Shown here: positions 1-9,834 of the stretch, one piece after another | How positions within the stretch are numbered: the stretch's first letter is position 1 | How the letters are laid out: each line of letters opens with the position of its first letter | Assembly (NCBI GenBank): GCA_947503925.1 | Contig: CANNFQ010000009.1 | Span: forward strand, 1 to 64,000 | Direction of reading: 5' to 3' | DNA length: 64,000 nt | DNA from: an uncultured Paracoccaceae bacterium | GTDB lineage: Bacteria > Pseudomonadota > Alphaproteobacteria > Rhodobacterales > Rhodobacteraceae | The notes under the pieces: model-generated | The model's input: the letters and a program-made list of their open reading frames with translations, nothing else | What the model was told of the DNA's origin: nothing | The model's database searches: none | Translations under genes and position numbers: made by a program

Positions 1-1
1 G

Positions 2-19
2 CAGTTCGACGTGAACTAA
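2..19 (+). CDS. 3' end of an upstream gene (partial)
   Basis: A reading frame enters from the left edge and ends QFDVN-stop at 17-19. It is followed 22 bases later by a strong terminator hairpin, which supports a real gene end here. Too little is visible to name the product. Confidence 0.4.
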   Translation, partial: QFDVN

Positions 20-41
20 ACCACCACTCCCCCTCCCCTCC

Positions 42-77
42 AAAAGAGCCGGTGCCAATATTGGCACCGGCTCTTTT
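42..77 (+). terminator. Rho-independent terminator
   Basis: A near-perfect inverted repeat (arms 42-58 and 61-77, built on aaaagagccggtgccaa) with A-rich and T-rich ends lies between the upstream stop codon and recQ. The symmetry means it could stop transcription on either strand. It most likely ends the gene cut off by the window edge. Confidence 0.85.
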
Positions 78-143
78 CTTTGGATAACATGTCGCCGATA
101 CTTGTGAACGGATTCTTGGCATGGGATTGTCACGCCAAGAAGC

Positions 144-2213
144 ATGCACAAAAACAGGTTCCCGGGATTGATGCGCACGGCAACGCTACTCTCTGATGTT
201 TTTGGGTTTGACGCTTTTCGTCCGGGTCAGCAGGAAATCGTGGATGCGGTGGCACAAGGCCAAAATACTCTCGCCATCATGCCAACTGGTGGGGGGAAAT
301 CGCTATGTTTTCAATTGCCCGCCTTGGTGCGTGACGGGGTTACGGTTGTTATATCGCCACTGATCGCATTGATGCGGGATCAGGTGCGCGGTCTACGCGA
401 GGCTGGTGTTGAGGCCGGGGCGCTGACATCTGGCAATACCCCCGAAGAAACCGAAGCCGTCTGGCAGGCGATGGAAGCCGGCAAGCTCAAGTTACTATAC
501 ATGGCGCCCGAACGGCTCGCCTCTGGCGGGACGATGCAGATGTTGCAACGCGCCGGCGTGAGCCTGATCGCCGTGGATGAGGCGCATTGTGTCAGCCAAT
601 GGGGCCATGATTTCCGCCCTGATTATCTGCGTATCGGCGAGTTACGCGAAATGCTGGATGTGCCGCTGGCGGCTTTCACCGCGACCGCAGATGCAGAAAC
701 CCGCGACGAGATTGTTCAAAAGCTGTTCGCCGGACAACAACCCGCCACCTTTCTGCGTGGCTTTGACCGGCCCAATATCCACCTTGCCTTTGCGGTCAAG
801 GACGGGCCGCGCAATCAGATCCTTAACTTTACCGCCGCCCGCAAAGGGCAGTCTGGCATCGTCTATTGCGGCACTCGCGCCAAGACTGAAACCCTAGCGA
901 AGGCGCTGAATGACGCAAACCACAGCGCCTGCCATTACCATGGCGGGATGGAGGCCGAGGACAGGCGCATTGTTGAACGTCGGTTCCAGCAGGAAGACGG
1001 GTTGATCGTTTGTGCGACTGTGGCCTTCGGCATGGGGATCGACAAGCCCGATATCCGTTGGGTCGCTCATGCCGACTTGCCCAAATCCATCGAAGCCTAT
1101 TACCAGGAAATCGGCCGTGCTGGCCGTGATGGTGCGCCCGCTGAAACACTGACCCTTTTTGGCCCGGACGATATTCGTTTTCGCCGTCAGCAGGTCGACG
1201 AAGGGCTGGCCCCGCCTGAACGCCGTGCTGCAGATCACGGGCGGTTGAACGCGCTTTTAGGTTTGGCAGAGGCGTTGCGCTGTCGTCGCCAGAATTTGCT
1301 GGACTATTTTGGTGAGGCGTCGGAACCATGCGGCAATTGCGACCTATGCGACAAACCGGCAGAACTCTTCGACGGTACAACGGCGGTGCGCATGGCCCTG
1401 TCCGCGGCGCTACGGACCGAAGAATGGTTTGGGGCCGGTCATCTGATCGATATCGTGATGGGCAACCGAACTGACAAGATCGTCCAGCGCGGCCATGACA
1501 CATTGCCGACCTTCGGAGTGGGCAAAGAATACGACAAACGCCAATGGCAGGCGATCTTTCGGCAGATGATGGGGCACGACCTGTTGCGACCGGACAGGGA
1601 GCGGCACGGCGCGTTACGCATGACCCCAAATGCCCGGCCCATTCTGCGGGGCGAGGTCAGTATCGAACTGCGCCGTGACACAATCCGCGCCGCAAAATCC
1701 GGCCCCAAGGTGCGGATGCTGGTCAGTGATGAAGATGCGCCGCTCCTCTCTGCGCTCAAGGCAAAACGGCGTTATCTGGCCGAACAGGCAAACGCGCCTG
1801 CCTATATCATCTTTAACGATCGCACGTTGATTGAAATGGCTGAGGCAAAGCCGATGACGTTGGATGAAATGGCCCAGATTGGCGGTGTCGGGGCAAAGAA
1901 ACTGGAAAGCTATGGGCAGGCTTTTCTCGAGGTCATTGCCGGCGCGGTCGAAGAGATGCACCCGGCGCGTCGCAAACTGGCCGGACAGGATGAAGGGGCT
2001 ATCTACGACCGGCTGCTTGATGCACAGGCCCGGTTGTCTCGCGGTCCAAACGGGCAGGACAAACCGATGAGCTGCTCTGCCTCCCAAATTGCCAAAGTGG
2101 CCCAGTTGCGAAGCCCAGATATGGGGCATTTGACCCGGGTTCTGGGCGAAAAATACGCAGCGCGCTTTGGCGACGCGTTTTTGGAAGTGCTGGAGCAGGA
2201 TACCGCCTCCTGA
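144..2213 (+). CDS. recQ: ATP-dependent DNA helicase RecQ
   Basis: This 689-residue protein is a superfamily 2 3'-5' DNA helicase used in recombination and repair of stalled forks. Walker A is MPTGGGKS (residues 46-53) and the DEAH box is at 145-148, followed by the RecQ-typical CVSQWGHDFRPDY. The motif VI region reads YYQEIGRAGRDG. A zinc-binding cysteine set (about 375-400, with PCGNCDLC) and a winged-helix region follow, and a C-terminal HRDC domain lies near 525-600. The length is slightly above the usual 600-620 because of the C-terminal part. The start at 144 is the first ATG; a second ATG at residue 10 is also possible. It stands alone after a terminator. Confidence 0.96.
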   Translation: MHKNRFPGLMRTATLLSDVFGFDAFRPGQQEIVDAVAQGQNTLAIMPTGGGKSLCFQLPALVRDGVTVVISPLIALMRDQVRGLREAGVEAGALTSGNTPEETEAVWQAMEAGKLKLLYMAPERLASGGTMQMLQRAGVSLIAVDEAHCVSQWGHDFRPDYLRIGELREMLDVPLAAFTATADAETRDEIVQKLFAGQQPATFLRGFDRPNIHLAFAVKDGPRNQILNFTAARKGQSGIVYCGTRAKTETLAKALNDANHSACHYHGGMEAEDRRIVERRFQQEDGLIVCATVAFGMGIDKPDIRWVAHADLPKSIEAYYQEIGRAGRDGAPAETLTLFGPDDIRFRRQQVDEGLAPPERRAADHGRLNALLGLAEALRCRRQNLLDYFGEASEPCGNCDLCDKPAELFDGTTAVRMALSAALRTEEWFGAGHLIDIVMGNRTDKIVQRGHDTLPTFGVGKEYDKRQWQAIFRQMMGHDLLRPDRERHGALRMTPNARPILRGEVSIELRRDTIRAAKSGPKVRMLVSDEDAPLLSALKAKRRYLAEQANAPAYIIFNDRTLIEMAEAKPMTLDEMAQIGGVGAKKLESYGQAFLEVIAGAVEEMHPARRKLAGQDEGAIYDRLLDAQARLSRGPNGQDKPMSCSASQIAKVAQLRSPDMGHLTRVLGEKYAARFGDAFLEVLEQDTAS

Positions 2214-2271
2214 TCTTGACCGGGCTGCCGCATCACAATAGCACTGCAAAATTCTGGCAAAGGGCAAAGAC

Positions 2272-3177
2272 ATGGGACGCAAACGCAAAGGGCGCGATAT
2301 TTCCGGCTGGCTGGTCGTGGACAAACCGGCGGGCATCACATCAACTGCGGTAGTGAACAAGGTACGCTGGGCCTTCGATGCCAAAAAGGCAGGTCATGCA
2401 GGGACGCTCGATCCCGAAGCAACCGGTGTGCTGGCCGTGGCCTTGGGTGAGGCAACGAAAACCGTGCCATTCGTGACCGATGCGATGAAAGCCTACAGTT
2501 TTACCATCCGTCTGGGGCTGGCCACCAATACCGACGATGCCGAGGGCGAGGTGATCGGCCAAAGCGACCTGCGCCCTGATGATGACGCGATCAAAGCGGC
2601 GTTGGGGCAGTTTGTCGGGGATATCATGCAAGTCCCGCCGCAATTCTCGGCCGTAAAGGTGGATGGGCAGCGCGCCTATAAGAAAGCACGCGAAGGCGAA
2701 GAGATGGCGCTGGCTGCGCGTCCGCTATGGGTCGAGGAACTTGTGCTGGTCGACCGCCCCGATGCCGACCAAGTGGTGCTGGAAATGACCTGCGGGAAGG
2801 GCGGTTATGTGCGGGCCATCGCCCGCGATCTGGGTGAGGCCTTAGGATGCAAAGCGCATGTAAAATCGCTGCGTCGCATCTGGTCTGGCCCATTTCAGGC
2901 AGAGGACGGGGTAACATTGGAACAGGTGGATGCGATGGCAAAAACACCTGATCTGGATGCATTTCTCAGACCATTGGAAATCGGTCTGGATGATCTGCCC
3001 GAGGTACGCTGCCTTGCCGAAAGCGTCGCGCGCCTGCGCAATGGCAACCCGGCCACTGTCATCGCGACAAATGTTGAATTTGGCGAAGAAGTATGGGCCT
3101 CCTATGATGGAAAGGCCATTGCGGTCGGCACTTATCGCGGCGGCGAATTGCAGCCCAGCCGCATCTTTAACACATAA
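2272..3177 (+). CDS. truB: tRNA pseudouridine(55) synthase TruB
   Basis: This protein (301 residues) isomerises U55 in the T-loop of tRNAs. The N terminus has the family signature [13 protein letters not shown], and the catalytic aspartate is D48 in [12 protein letters not shown]. The later [13 protein letters not shown] segment is also typical, and the length is normal. In many alphaproteobacteria truB lies near rpsO. Here the two are separated by a DUF1643 gene and an RTX-like gene, so an insertion between them is likely. The upstream AAAGGGC gives a reasonable ribosome-binding site. Confidence 0.96.
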   Translation: MGRKRKGRDISGWLVVDKPAGITSTAVVNKVRWAFDAKKAGHAGTLDPEATGVLAVALGEATKTVPFVTDAMKAYSFTIRLGLATNTDDAEGEVIGQSDLRPDDDAIKAALGQFVGDIMQVPPQFSAVKVDGQRAYKKAREGEEMALAARPLWVEELVLVDRPDADQVVLEMTCGKGGYVRAIARDLGEALGCKAHVKSLRRIWSGPFQAEDGVTLEQVDAMAKTPDLDAFLRPLEIGLDDLPEVRCLAESVARLRNGNPATVIATNVEFGEEVWASYDGKAIAVGTYRGGELQPSRIFNT

Positions 3178-3183
3178 GCCCGC

Positions 3184-3693
3184 ATGACGATGATCACCCG
3201 TACCCATTGCAATGGCACGACGGTTTCGACAGCGCGCTATTCCGATTGCGAATGTTATCGTTATGCACTGACGCGTGTGTGGGACGCAGATGGCGACCGG
3301 GTGCTGTTCATCATGCTGAATCCGTCCAAGGCGACCGAGATACAGAATGATCCTACCGTTGAACGTTGTGAGCGGCGGGCGCGGGCGCTTGGCTTTGGAG
3401 CATTCCGTGTGACCAATATATTTGCCTGGCGCGAAACGGACCCACATAAGATGCGCAAATGCGCCGATCCAATTGGACCGGAAAACGATGCGGGCATACT
3501 GGAAGGCGTCGATTGGGCGAATGTGATCATCGCCGCCTGGGGGACACATGGGGCGCATCTGGGTCGCGGACCTGCGATGGCAAAAATTCTGCGCAACTCG
3601 GGTCGGCAATTGCATACGCTTGGCCTGACCAAGGACGGCCACCCGCGACATCCGCTTTACATCAGCTATGCGGAAAAGCCTGCGCCTTGGTGA
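3184..3693 (+). CDS. DUF1643 family protein
   Basis: This 169-residue protein matches the DUF1643 pattern: an N-terminal RY..CE.YRY block, then LFIMLNPSKA with NDPTVERCERRA, then FRVTNIFAWRETDP, and a C-terminal VIIAAWGTHG. The biochemical role of the family is not established to my knowledge. The gene starts 6 bases after the truB stop and is probably co-transcribed with it. It has no signal peptide or membrane segment, so it should be cytoplasmic. Confidence 0.85.
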   Translation: MTMITRTHCNGTTVSTARYSDCECYRYALTRVWDADGDRVLFIMLNPSKATEIQNDPTVERCERRARALGFGAFRVTNIFAWRETDPHKMRKCADPIGPENDAGILEGVDWANVIIAAWGTHGAHLGRGPAMAKILRNSGRQLHTLGLTKDGHPRHPLYISYAEKPAPW

Positions 3694-3790
3694 CGTTAAC
3701 CTTGTGTCCAGTTTCCGCGCGGGATTGGCTGGCATTCATGCTATAAAATCGCCTGATGGGTCGGGGGCGGCCAAAAAGAATAGGTTAACC

Positions 3791-4642
3791 ATGCTTGCCA
3801 TACTCGGCCTGATGGGCATTGCGGCGTCTGCGCTGTTGATCAATCTGGACGATGGTGTTGGGGAAAACGAGACCACAGCACCAGAGCCGGAAGATGATGG
3901 TGACGATCCGAGCGTGGAGGTCGCAACCCTGGATGTGATGATCGAACAGGACATGGATGACACCGTAGCGCTTGGCAGTGATGCGGTTGATTACATCAAG
4001 ACCGGCGATGGTGATGATTATATCCGCGGCGGTGATGGTGATGATCATCTTGCAGGTGGTATGGGTGATGATGAAATCCATGGCGGGCGCGGCGATGACA
4101 TCCTTGATGGCGAAAACGGGAATGACGCCCTTTATGGCCATGTCGGTGATGATAATATCGCGGGCCGGAATGGTGATGACATGCTCAACGGTGGCGATGG
4201 CGATGACATCCTGATGGGGAATGACGGCGATGACGCCCTGCACGGATCATTGGGCAATGACGCATTGGTCGGCGGTGACGGCGCAGACACACTTCATGGC
4301 GGATCGGGTGATGACTTGATCTATGATCGCGGCGATGACTTTCGGGACTTCCTCAATGGTGGGGCCGGTGATGATGTGCTGATGGGTGGCGTTGGCGATC
4401 ACCTGCACGGGGGATCCGGTGCTGATACCTTTGCGATGTCCGGTGCCATAGATGCCGTGATCCAAGATTTTGATCCAACAGAAGATACGATCGAGATTGA
4501 TTATACCGATAGGCCACCCCAACTCAGCACTGCCATGTCAGATGATGGTCTGGTCCTGCTGGCCGATGATGAAGTTGTCGCGACATTTTCCAATTTGAGC
4601 GAGCTAAACCTCAGCGCGGTGCAATTCACAAGAAGTGCCTAA
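3791..4642 (+). CDS. RTX-like calcium-binding repeat protein
   Basis: This 283-residue protein starts with a short hydrophobic segment (MLAILGLMGIAASALLI) and an acidic stretch. About a dozen nonapeptide repeats of the GGxGxDxLx hemolysin type follow, roughly residues 70-225, each expected to help bind Ca2+ in a parallel beta-roll. A C-terminal cap region (ADTFAMSG...IQDFDPTEDTIEIDY) is typical of such proteins. I chose the ATG at 3791 because the frame upstream overlaps the DUF1643 gene and the hydrophobic start then sits at the N terminus. No enzymatic domain is visible and no type I secretion genes are nearby. The single N-terminal hydrophobic segment could be a signal peptide or an anchor. 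Confidence 0.8.
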   Translation: MLAILGLMGIAASALLINLDDGVGENETTAPEPEDDGDDPSVEVATLDVMIEQDMDDTVALGSDAVDYIKTGDGDDYIRGGDGDDHLAGGMGDDEIHGGRGDDILDGENGNDALYGHVGDDNIAGRNGDDMLNGGDGDDILMGNDGDDALHGSLGNDALVGGDGADTLHGGSGDDLIYDRGDDFRDFLNGGAGDDVLMGGVGDHLHGGSGADTFAMSGAIDAVIQDFDPTEDTIEIDYTDRPPQLSTAMSDDGLVLLADDEVVATFSNLSELNLSAVQFTRSA

Positions 4643-4795
4643 GTAAGGTGATGGCCAACAAGCCCCTTTCTTTTCAGCACAATCCACACTAAACGCAGCT
4701 ATCTGCGCGCAGAATCACTGTGAACAGACCCTCCACGGGCCTTTCTGGACGACATCCCGGATCGCGCCATTCACCTTCAACCAAAGGAGACCCCG

Positions 4796-5065
4796 ATGTC
4801 GATTACTGTTGAAGAAAAAGCAAAAGTCATGAAGGATTTTGCAACCAAGGACGGCGATACCGGTTCGCCCGAAGTTCAGGTTGCCATTCTGTCCAGCCGT
4901 ATCGCAACGCTGACAGAGCACTTCAAGACCCACAAGAAAGATAACCATGGCCGCCGTGGTCTGTTGAAGATGGTGGCCCAGCGCCGCAAGCTTCTGGACT
5001 ACACCCGCGCCAAGGACGAAGCCCGCTATCAGGACCTGATCAAGCGCCTTGGCCTGCGCCGCTAA
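4796..5065 (+). CDS. rpsO: 30S ribosomal protein S15
   Basis: This 89-residue protein is the normal length for S15, which binds the central domain of 16S rRNA during small-subunit assembly. It carries [14 protein letters not shown], then [19 protein letters not shown] and [11 protein letters not shown], all hallmark S15 segments. A strong AAAGGAGA ribosome-binding site lies 5 bases before the ATG. A hairpin terminator follows, so the gene can be a single unit. The 150 bases upstream probably hold its promoter and autoregulatory leader. No pnp gene follows, although that is the common order elsewhere. Confidence 0.98.
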   Translation: MSITVEEKAKVMKDFATKDGDTGSPEVQVAILSSRIATLTEHFKTHKKDNHGRRGLLKMVAQRRKLLDYTRAKDEARYQDLIKRLGLRR

Positions 5066-5092
5066 GCCGGATTTTTCTCGTAACGCTACGAT

Positions 5093-5120
5093 AAAACGCC
5101 CGCCAATTGGTGGGCGTTTT
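5093..5120 (+). terminator. Rho-independent terminator after rpsO
   Basis: Inverted repeat aaaacgcccgcca / tggtgggcgtttt around a short loop, ending in a T-rich run. It sits 27 bases after the rpsO stop and before the convergent uvrC end, so it may serve both genes. Confidence 0.9.
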
Positions 5121-5163
5121 ATTGTTTTATCCGCGATGAATGGTGCGAACTCACCGCAGTCCG

Positions 5164-7089
5164 TCATCCATTTTCATGAAAGAAATCATAGATCACTTGC
5201 GCCATATTGGCCGATACCCCATCAACGGCTTTCAGATCGGCAAGGTTCGCGCGCGCAACCGCCTTGGCTGACCCAAAATGCGCCAGCAAGGCGCGTTTCC
5301 GCGTGGCGCCGACCCCAGGCACATCATCAAGCGGGGTAGCCCCGATCGCTTTTGATCGCTTGGCACGGTGTGTACCGATGGCAAAGCGGTGCACTTCATC
5401 CCGCATCCGCTGAATGAAATAAAGCACGGGATCATTGTGGCGCAGCGCCATGACCGGCTTTCCTGTGCGATGAAACTGTTCCTTCCCCGCATCGCGATCC
5501 TCGCCCTTGGCGACGCCGACCATCGGGATATCAGCGACGCCGAGGTCATCCATGATCTCTTGCACCGCACTCACCTGTCCGGCGCCACCGTCAATCAGCA
5601 ACAGGTCAGGCCACGTGCCTTGCGCGCGATCCGGGTCCTCTTTCAACAGCCGTTGGAAACGCCGCGTCAGCACCTCTTTCATCATGCCGAAATCATCGCC
5701 AGGTGTCAGTTTCGTGTCCTTGATATTGAACTTGCGATACTGGTTCTTATCGAACCCGTCGGGGCCAGCAACGATCATCGCCCCTACCGCATGCGCGCCT
5801 TGGATATGCGAGTTGTCATAAACCTCGATCCGCTGCGGGACCTTTTCCATGTCAAACGCATCGGCCACGCCTTTCAGCAGTTTCGCCTGTGTGGCGGTCT
5901 CTGACATCTTGCGCGCGAGGCTTTCGCGGGCGTTGCGCAAGGCGTTCTGCACAAGATCGGCCTTTTCCCCCCGCTGCGGGATGGTGATCTCCACCTTGCG
6001 CCCGGCTTTTTCGGCAAGTGCCTCCGCCATCAGGTCGTCATTATCCAACCCATGCGACAGGATCAGCATGCGAGGCGGTTCGCGGTTGGAATAGAATTGG
6101 CCAACAAAGGCCTCCATCACTTCAGACGGGTCTTCGTCGCCGCTGATGCGGGGGTAATAATCGTGGTTACCCCAGTTCTGGTTGGCCCGAATAAAAAACA
6201 CCTGCACACAGGCCTGCCCCCCGTCGCGGTGCAGCGCGATCACATCCGCCTCAGCCGTGGTTTGGGGGTTGATGCCTTGCGCGGACTGTACCTGTGTCAG
6301 CGCCTTGATCCTGTCACGCAGGGCGGCAGCGCGTTCAAACTCCATCTCGGCGCTGGCGGCTTGCATCTGCTTGGCCAACGCTTCCTGAATGCCCTTGGTA
6401 CGCCCCTGCAAGAACTGTTCGGCGTCCCGGACGGACGACGCATAATCATCCTCATTGATCAGCCCGCAGCAGGGGCCAGAGCAGCGTTTGATCTGGTACT
6501 GCAGGCAAGGACGGGTGCGCGTTTCAAAGTCGCTGTCGGAACAATTGCGCAGCAGGAACACACGTTGCAATTGGTTCAGCGTCCGGTTGACCGCCCCTGC
6601 CCCGGCAAAGGGGCCATAGTAATCGCCCTTTTGCTTTTTTGCGCCGCGATGCTTCTTGATCATCGGGAAGGCGTGATCCTTGGCCACCAGAATATTGGGG
6701 AATGATTTATCGTCGCGCAACAGGACGTTGTAACGTGGCTTCAGCTGCTTGATCAGGTTCTGCTCAAGCAGCAACGCCTCGGTCTCTGTCCGCGTTGTCA
6801 GGAACATCATCGATGCCGTCTCGCGGATCATGCGGGTAATGCGCGGGGAATGCTGGCCCGGCCGGGCATAGCTGCTAACCCGTGCCTTGAGGTTGCGCGC
6901 TTTCCCCACATAAAGAACGCGGCTGTCGGCATCCAGCATCCGATACACGCCCGGCGAGCCATCCAGCGTCCGCAGATAGCCGTGAATGATGTCATATCCT
7001 GTCTTTGTCTGCGCGCTCATGTTCACGGGTCCGTGATTCTCGTTTGGCTGCAATGGTAGCCAGTCGGGGGCAAGAGGAAAGGCATCCAC
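5164..7089 (-). CDS. uvrC: Excinuclease ABC subunit C
   Basis: UvrC makes both incisions in nucleotide excision repair after UvrAB load on damage. The 641-residue protein begins with a GIY-YIG nuclease domain (about 30-115, with SPGVYRMLD and [14 protein letters not shown]). Next comes a cysteine-containing central region, an UVR helical hairpin (near 225-260, [15 protein letters not shown]), and a UvrC-type RNase H-like domain with [10 protein letters not shown] and [10 protein letters not shown]-terminal helix-hairpin-helix motifs end the protein ([15 protein letters not shown]). The first Met at 7089 is used here. A second Met at residue 24 ([10 protein letters not shown]) would give a more usual N terminus and may be the true start. 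Confidence 0.96.
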   Translation of the reverse strand: MDAFPLAPDWLPLQPNENHGPVNMSAQTKTGYDIIHGYLRTLDGSPGVYRMLDADSRVLYVGKARNLKARVSSYARPGQHSPRITRMIRETASMMFLTTRTETEALLLEQNLIKQLKPRYNVLLRDDKSFPNILVAKDHAFPMIKKHRGAKKQKGDYYGPFAGAGAVNRTLNQLQRVFLLRNCSDSDFETRTRPCLQYQIKRCSGPCCGLINEDDYASSVRDAEQFLQGRTKGIQEALAKQMQAASAEMEFERAAALRDRIKALTQVQSAQGINPQTTAEADVIALHRDGGQACVQVFFIRANQNWGNHDYYPRISGDEDPSEVMEAFVGQFYSNREPPRMLILSHGLDNDDLMAEALAEKAGRKVEITIPQRGEKADLVQNALRNARESLARKMSETATQAKLLKGVADAFDMEKVPQRIEVYDNSHIQGAHAVGAMIVAGPDGFDKNQYRKFNIKDTKLTPGDDFGMMKEVLTRRFQRLLKEDPDRAQGTWPDLLLIDGGAGQVSAVQEIMDDLGVADIPMVGVAKGEDRDAGKEQFHRTGKPVMALRHNDPVLYFIQRMRDEVHRFAIGTHRAKRSKAIGATPLDDVPGVGATRKRALLAHFGSAKAVARANLADLKAVDGVSANMAQVIYDFFHENG

Positions 7090-7306
7090 TTATTCTGTGG
7101 ATAACTCCGTGGGTTAATCCCTGAGAACGGGAAATTTTCGTTGTTTTCGGCTGACTTCAACGATTTGCACAAAAATTAGGCATTTTTGTAAGTATTTGAT
7201 ATCATTTTGTATTTTAATTGATATATAGTTAACTCATTGAAAAATAGGTTAATTGTGACAGTTTCGTGAATGGCGAATGGTTCCGGTGCGTAACTTTCTT
7301 TCACCG

Positions 7307-8083
7307 CTACTCCACCCCAAGGACATCGGGTGTTTCCCAGGCCAGATGTTGCCCCCCATCGACCGCCAGCATCTGACCTGTCACTGCGCGCGCATCAAGG
7401 AAATATGCCAGTGCCGCGACGATGTCGTCGGGGTTGGAACCACGTTTCAAAACGGTTGCCGCGCGTTGCCGGTCAAAATGGTTCTGGCTTTGGTTATGCC
7501 CTTTCAGCGTCGGGCCAGGGCCGATGCCGTTTACTCGGACGCGGGGGGCCAATGATTGGGCGGCCGTCCGGGTCATCGCCCATAGCCCCATCTTGGCGAT
7601 CGTATAGCTAGTGAATTCCGGCGTCAGCTTGTGCACCCGTTGATCCAGCATATTGATGACCAAGCCCTTCGCCACCGGCTCGCCCATGTCATCAAGTTCC
7701 GGGTCTGGCACCTGTTCCGCAAAATGCTGGGTCAGGACGAAAGGCGCGCGCAGGTTCGATTCCATGTGCCGGTCCCAGCTATTGCGGGTGGCCGTTTGCA
7801 TGTTGTCATACTCAAATATGGAGGCGTTGTTGATCAGACAGGTCAGCGGCCCACCAAGTTCGGTGATGGCCCGGCCTATCAGTTTTGTCGTCTCATCCTC
7901 ATTCAGCAAATCTGCCTGCAAAGCTGTTGCACGACGTCCCATCGCTACGATCTGGTTGACCGTATCGCGCGCACCGCTTTCTGACCCTGCGTAATGCACG
8001 GCAACATCATAGCCGCGGCGAGCCAGCAAAAACGCCATCGCCTGACCCAACCGCGCACCGGCACCTGTGACAAGCGCCTTCAT
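7307..8083 (-). CDS. Short-chain dehydrogenase/reductase family oxidoreductase
   Basis: This 258-residue protein is a Rossmann-fold NAD(P)-dependent reductase. It has a pteridine-reductase-like nucleotide motif (VTGAGARLGQA), NNAS near residue 85, and the catalytic YTIAK pair, followed by RVNGIGPGPT. The ATG at 8083 is chosen because it overlaps the stop codon of the upstream small gene (ATGA), which indicates translational coupling. The substrate is unknown. The TGAGARLG loop resembles FolM/pteridine reductases, so a dihydropteridine substrate is possible, but that is inference. It is the last gene of a three-gene unit with an S49 peptidase and a 55-residue protein. Confidence 0.85.
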   Translation of the reverse strand: MKALVTGAGARLGQAMAFLLARRGYDVAVHYAGSESGARDTVNQIVAMGRRATALQADLLNEDETTKLIGRAITELGGPLTCLINNASIFEYDNMQTATRNSWDRHMESNLRAPFVLTQHFAEQVPDPELDDMGEPVAKGLVINMLDQRVHKLTPEFTSYTIAKMGLWAMTRTAAQSLAPRVRVNGIGPGPTLKGHNQSQNHFDRQRAATVLKRGSNPDDIVAALAYFLDARAVTGQMLAVDGGQHLAWETPDVLGVE

Positions 8084-8247
8084 GGCCGTGTCTTTTCGCA
8101 AGTGCAGGGGCCTTTACCAATCTTGAAACGCAGGCATTTTGGGCATTTTGCGCTAGCGAGCTTTTCCTGCCCCGGAAACCGGAGTTTTCCAAAGATCGAC
8201 AAAACGACCATGAAAACCAGAAAAAGGACAATGATCTTAGTGATCAT
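8080..8247 (-). CDS. 55-residue membrane miniprotein with a four-cysteine motif
   Basis: This short gene starts at ATG 8247, overlapping the stop of the S49 peptidase gene (ATGA), and its own stop overlaps the start of the dehydrogenase gene (ATGA again). The product begins with a hydrophobic helix (IIVLFLVFMVVLSIFG), then a basic stretch with four cysteines arranged CPKC-x9-CTC. That pattern suggests a small zinc- or iron-binding knuckle on the inner face of the membrane. Both exact overlaps strongly support it being translated. I do not recognise a named family. A role with the S49 peptidase at the membrane would be guesswork. Confidence 0.8.
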   Translation of the reverse strand: MITKIIVLFLVFMVVLSIFGKLRFPGQEKLASAKCPKCLRFKIGKGPCTCEKTRP

Positions 8248-9035
8248 AGGCCGAACCGTGCAAATGCTGCGCGTTCTTCGATTTGACCGACGGCATCACC
8301 CATCAATTGTGCGCCAAACCGTGACAGAAGCGACTTCTTTTGCCCGTAGCGCCGGAATGTCACCTTGTCGCCGAACCGTTCTTTCATGATGGGCGCAAGA
8401 TGCCCGATCCCGTCGGCCAGACCAGCATCAATACCTTTCTGCCCGATAAACACCTCGCCCGTGAACAGGTCGGGGTTTTCGGCCAGTTTGGTCCCACGCC
8501 GCGATTTGACATAAGAGATGAAGGTTTCGTGGATATCTTCCAGCCAGCCTTTGAGCCGTTTCACATCGGCTGGTTTTTCCGGCTTGAACGGGTCCATCAT
8601 GGATTTGGATTTTCCCGCCGTATGCACCCGCCGTTCAATCCCGTAATTGTTGATAAATTCATGCGCGCCGAAATTGGCGCTGATCACACCGATCGACCCG
8701 GTGATCGAACAATCATCGACGAAAATCTCGTCCGCCGCACAGGCCAGCCAGTAACCGCCGGATGCGGCGACGTCTTCGACAAAGGCGAAAACAGGGATCT
8801 TCTTTTCTGCGGCCAGCCGCCGGATGCGGGCGGCGATCAGGGATGACTGCACGGGCGATCCGCCAGGGCAATTGATCTCCAACGCGACGGCAGCCGGTTT
8901 GCCCTTGCTGAACGCTTTTTCGATGACAGGCGCGAGGCTGGGGTTATCAAGGCCCCGCCCGCTGTTGACGATGGCCCCTTGCAATCGGATGACGGCGACG
9001 AAGGGTTCATTTTTTGTGAACGGAATATATTTCAT
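8244..9035 (-). CDS. S49 family peptidase (SppA/SohB-like)
   Basis: This 263-residue protein belongs to the Ser-Lys dyad peptidases that cut signal peptides or membrane proteins. INCPGGSPVQSS (54-65) and VAASGGYWLACAADEI are the family signatures; Ser92 in ASGGY is the likely nucleophile. The general base should be a lysine in GKSKSMMDPF (142 or 144). It is the short form, lacking the tandem domain of E. coli SppA and the long N-terminal anchor of SohB. No clear membrane helix is visible, so localisation may depend on partners. The adjacent 55-residue membrane protein is a candidate. The gene is first in a coupled unit. Confidence 0.92.
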   Translation of the reverse strand: MKYIPFTKNEPFVAVIRLQGAIVNSGRGLDNPSLAPVIEKAFSKGKPAAVALEINCPGGSPVQSSLIAARIRRLAAEKKIPVFAFVEDVAASGGYWLACAADEIFVDDCSITGSIGVISANFGAHEFINNYGIERRVHTAGKSKSMMDPFKPEKPADVKRLKGWLEDIHETFISYVKSRRGTKLAENPDLFTGEVFIGQKGIDAGLADGIGHLAPIMKERFGDKVTFRRYGQKKSLLSRFGAQLMGDAVGQIEERAAFARFGL

Positions 9036-9072
9036 AACCGCCTACTTAAACCTTAATGGTTCGCCCGCAAGG

Positions 9073-9834
9073 TCACTGTCTGATCCGCCACCCGGTCTTG
9101 AAGATCCACCAGATAAAGGCGAGGCACGCGCCGGTGAAAAGTGCGATGGCAAAAAGTGACAGACCAATGGACACATCTGCTGTGCCAAAGAACGACCAGC
9201 GGAAGCCGCTGATCAGATAGACCACCGGGTTGAAAAGGGTGATGGATTGCCAGATCGGTGGCAGCATGCTGATCGAATAGAAGGACCCGCCGAGGAACAC
9301 CAAGGGCGTGATCACCAGCAGTGGGATCAGTTGCAATTGTTCGAAATTCCCTGCCCAGATTCCGATGATAAAGCCCAGCAAGGCAAAACTGATGCAGGTC
9401 AGCGTCAGAAAGGCCACCATCGCAAGCGGGTGCGCAATGGTGATATCGACGAAGAAGAACGACGTGATCAGGATGATGACCCCGATGAACATCGCCTTTG
9501 TGGCCGCAGCGCCAACATAGCCTGCGACGATCTCCAGAAAACTGACAGGCGCGGACAGCAGCTCATAGATCGTGCCTATGAATTTGGGGAAGTATATCCC
9601 AAAGCTCGCGTTGGAGGTTGCTTGTGTCATCACCGTCAGCATGATCAACCCGGGCACGATGAACGCGCCGTAGCTTGTGCCCTCTACCTCTTGGATCCGG
9701 CTGCCGATGGCTGTGCCGAAGACCACGAAGTATAGCGATGTTGAGAGAACCGGTGAGACGATGGATTGCGTCATCGTGCGGAAAAAACGCCGCATTTCAA
9801 AGATGTAAATGGTCCAGACCGCGTTGAAGTTCAT
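9073..9834 (-). CDS. ABC-2 type transporter permease
   Basis: This 253-residue integral membrane protein has about six hydrophobic segments and the ABC2_membrane layout: N-terminal amphipathic [18 protein letters not shown], then [11 protein letters not shown], and a later [20 protein letters not shown]. It forms the membrane part of an exporter with the ATPase encoded immediately upstream, whose stop overlaps this start by four bases (ATGA). Such pairs export drugs, lipids or polysaccharides; the cargo cannot be told from sequence. The small size fits the NodJ/YadH-like group. Confidence 0.92.
   Translation of the reverse strand: MNFNAVWTIYIFEMRRFFRTMTQSIVSPVLSTSLYFVVFGTAIGSRIQEVEGTSYGAFIVPGLIMLTVMTQATSNASFGIYFPKFIGTIYELLSAPVSFLEIVAGYVGAAATKAMFIGVIILITSFFFVDITIAHPLAMVAFLTLTCISFALLGFIIGIWAGNFEQLQLIPLLVITPLVFLGGSFYSISMLPPIWQSITLFNPVVYLISGFRWSFFGTADVSIGLSLFAIALFTGACLAFIWWIFKTGWRIRQ

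Noticed and set aside
4000..4400. Regular short DNA repeats resembling a CRISPR array
   Set aside because: The repeats are in frame and encode calcium-binding nonapeptides; spacing is 27 bases with no unique spacers.
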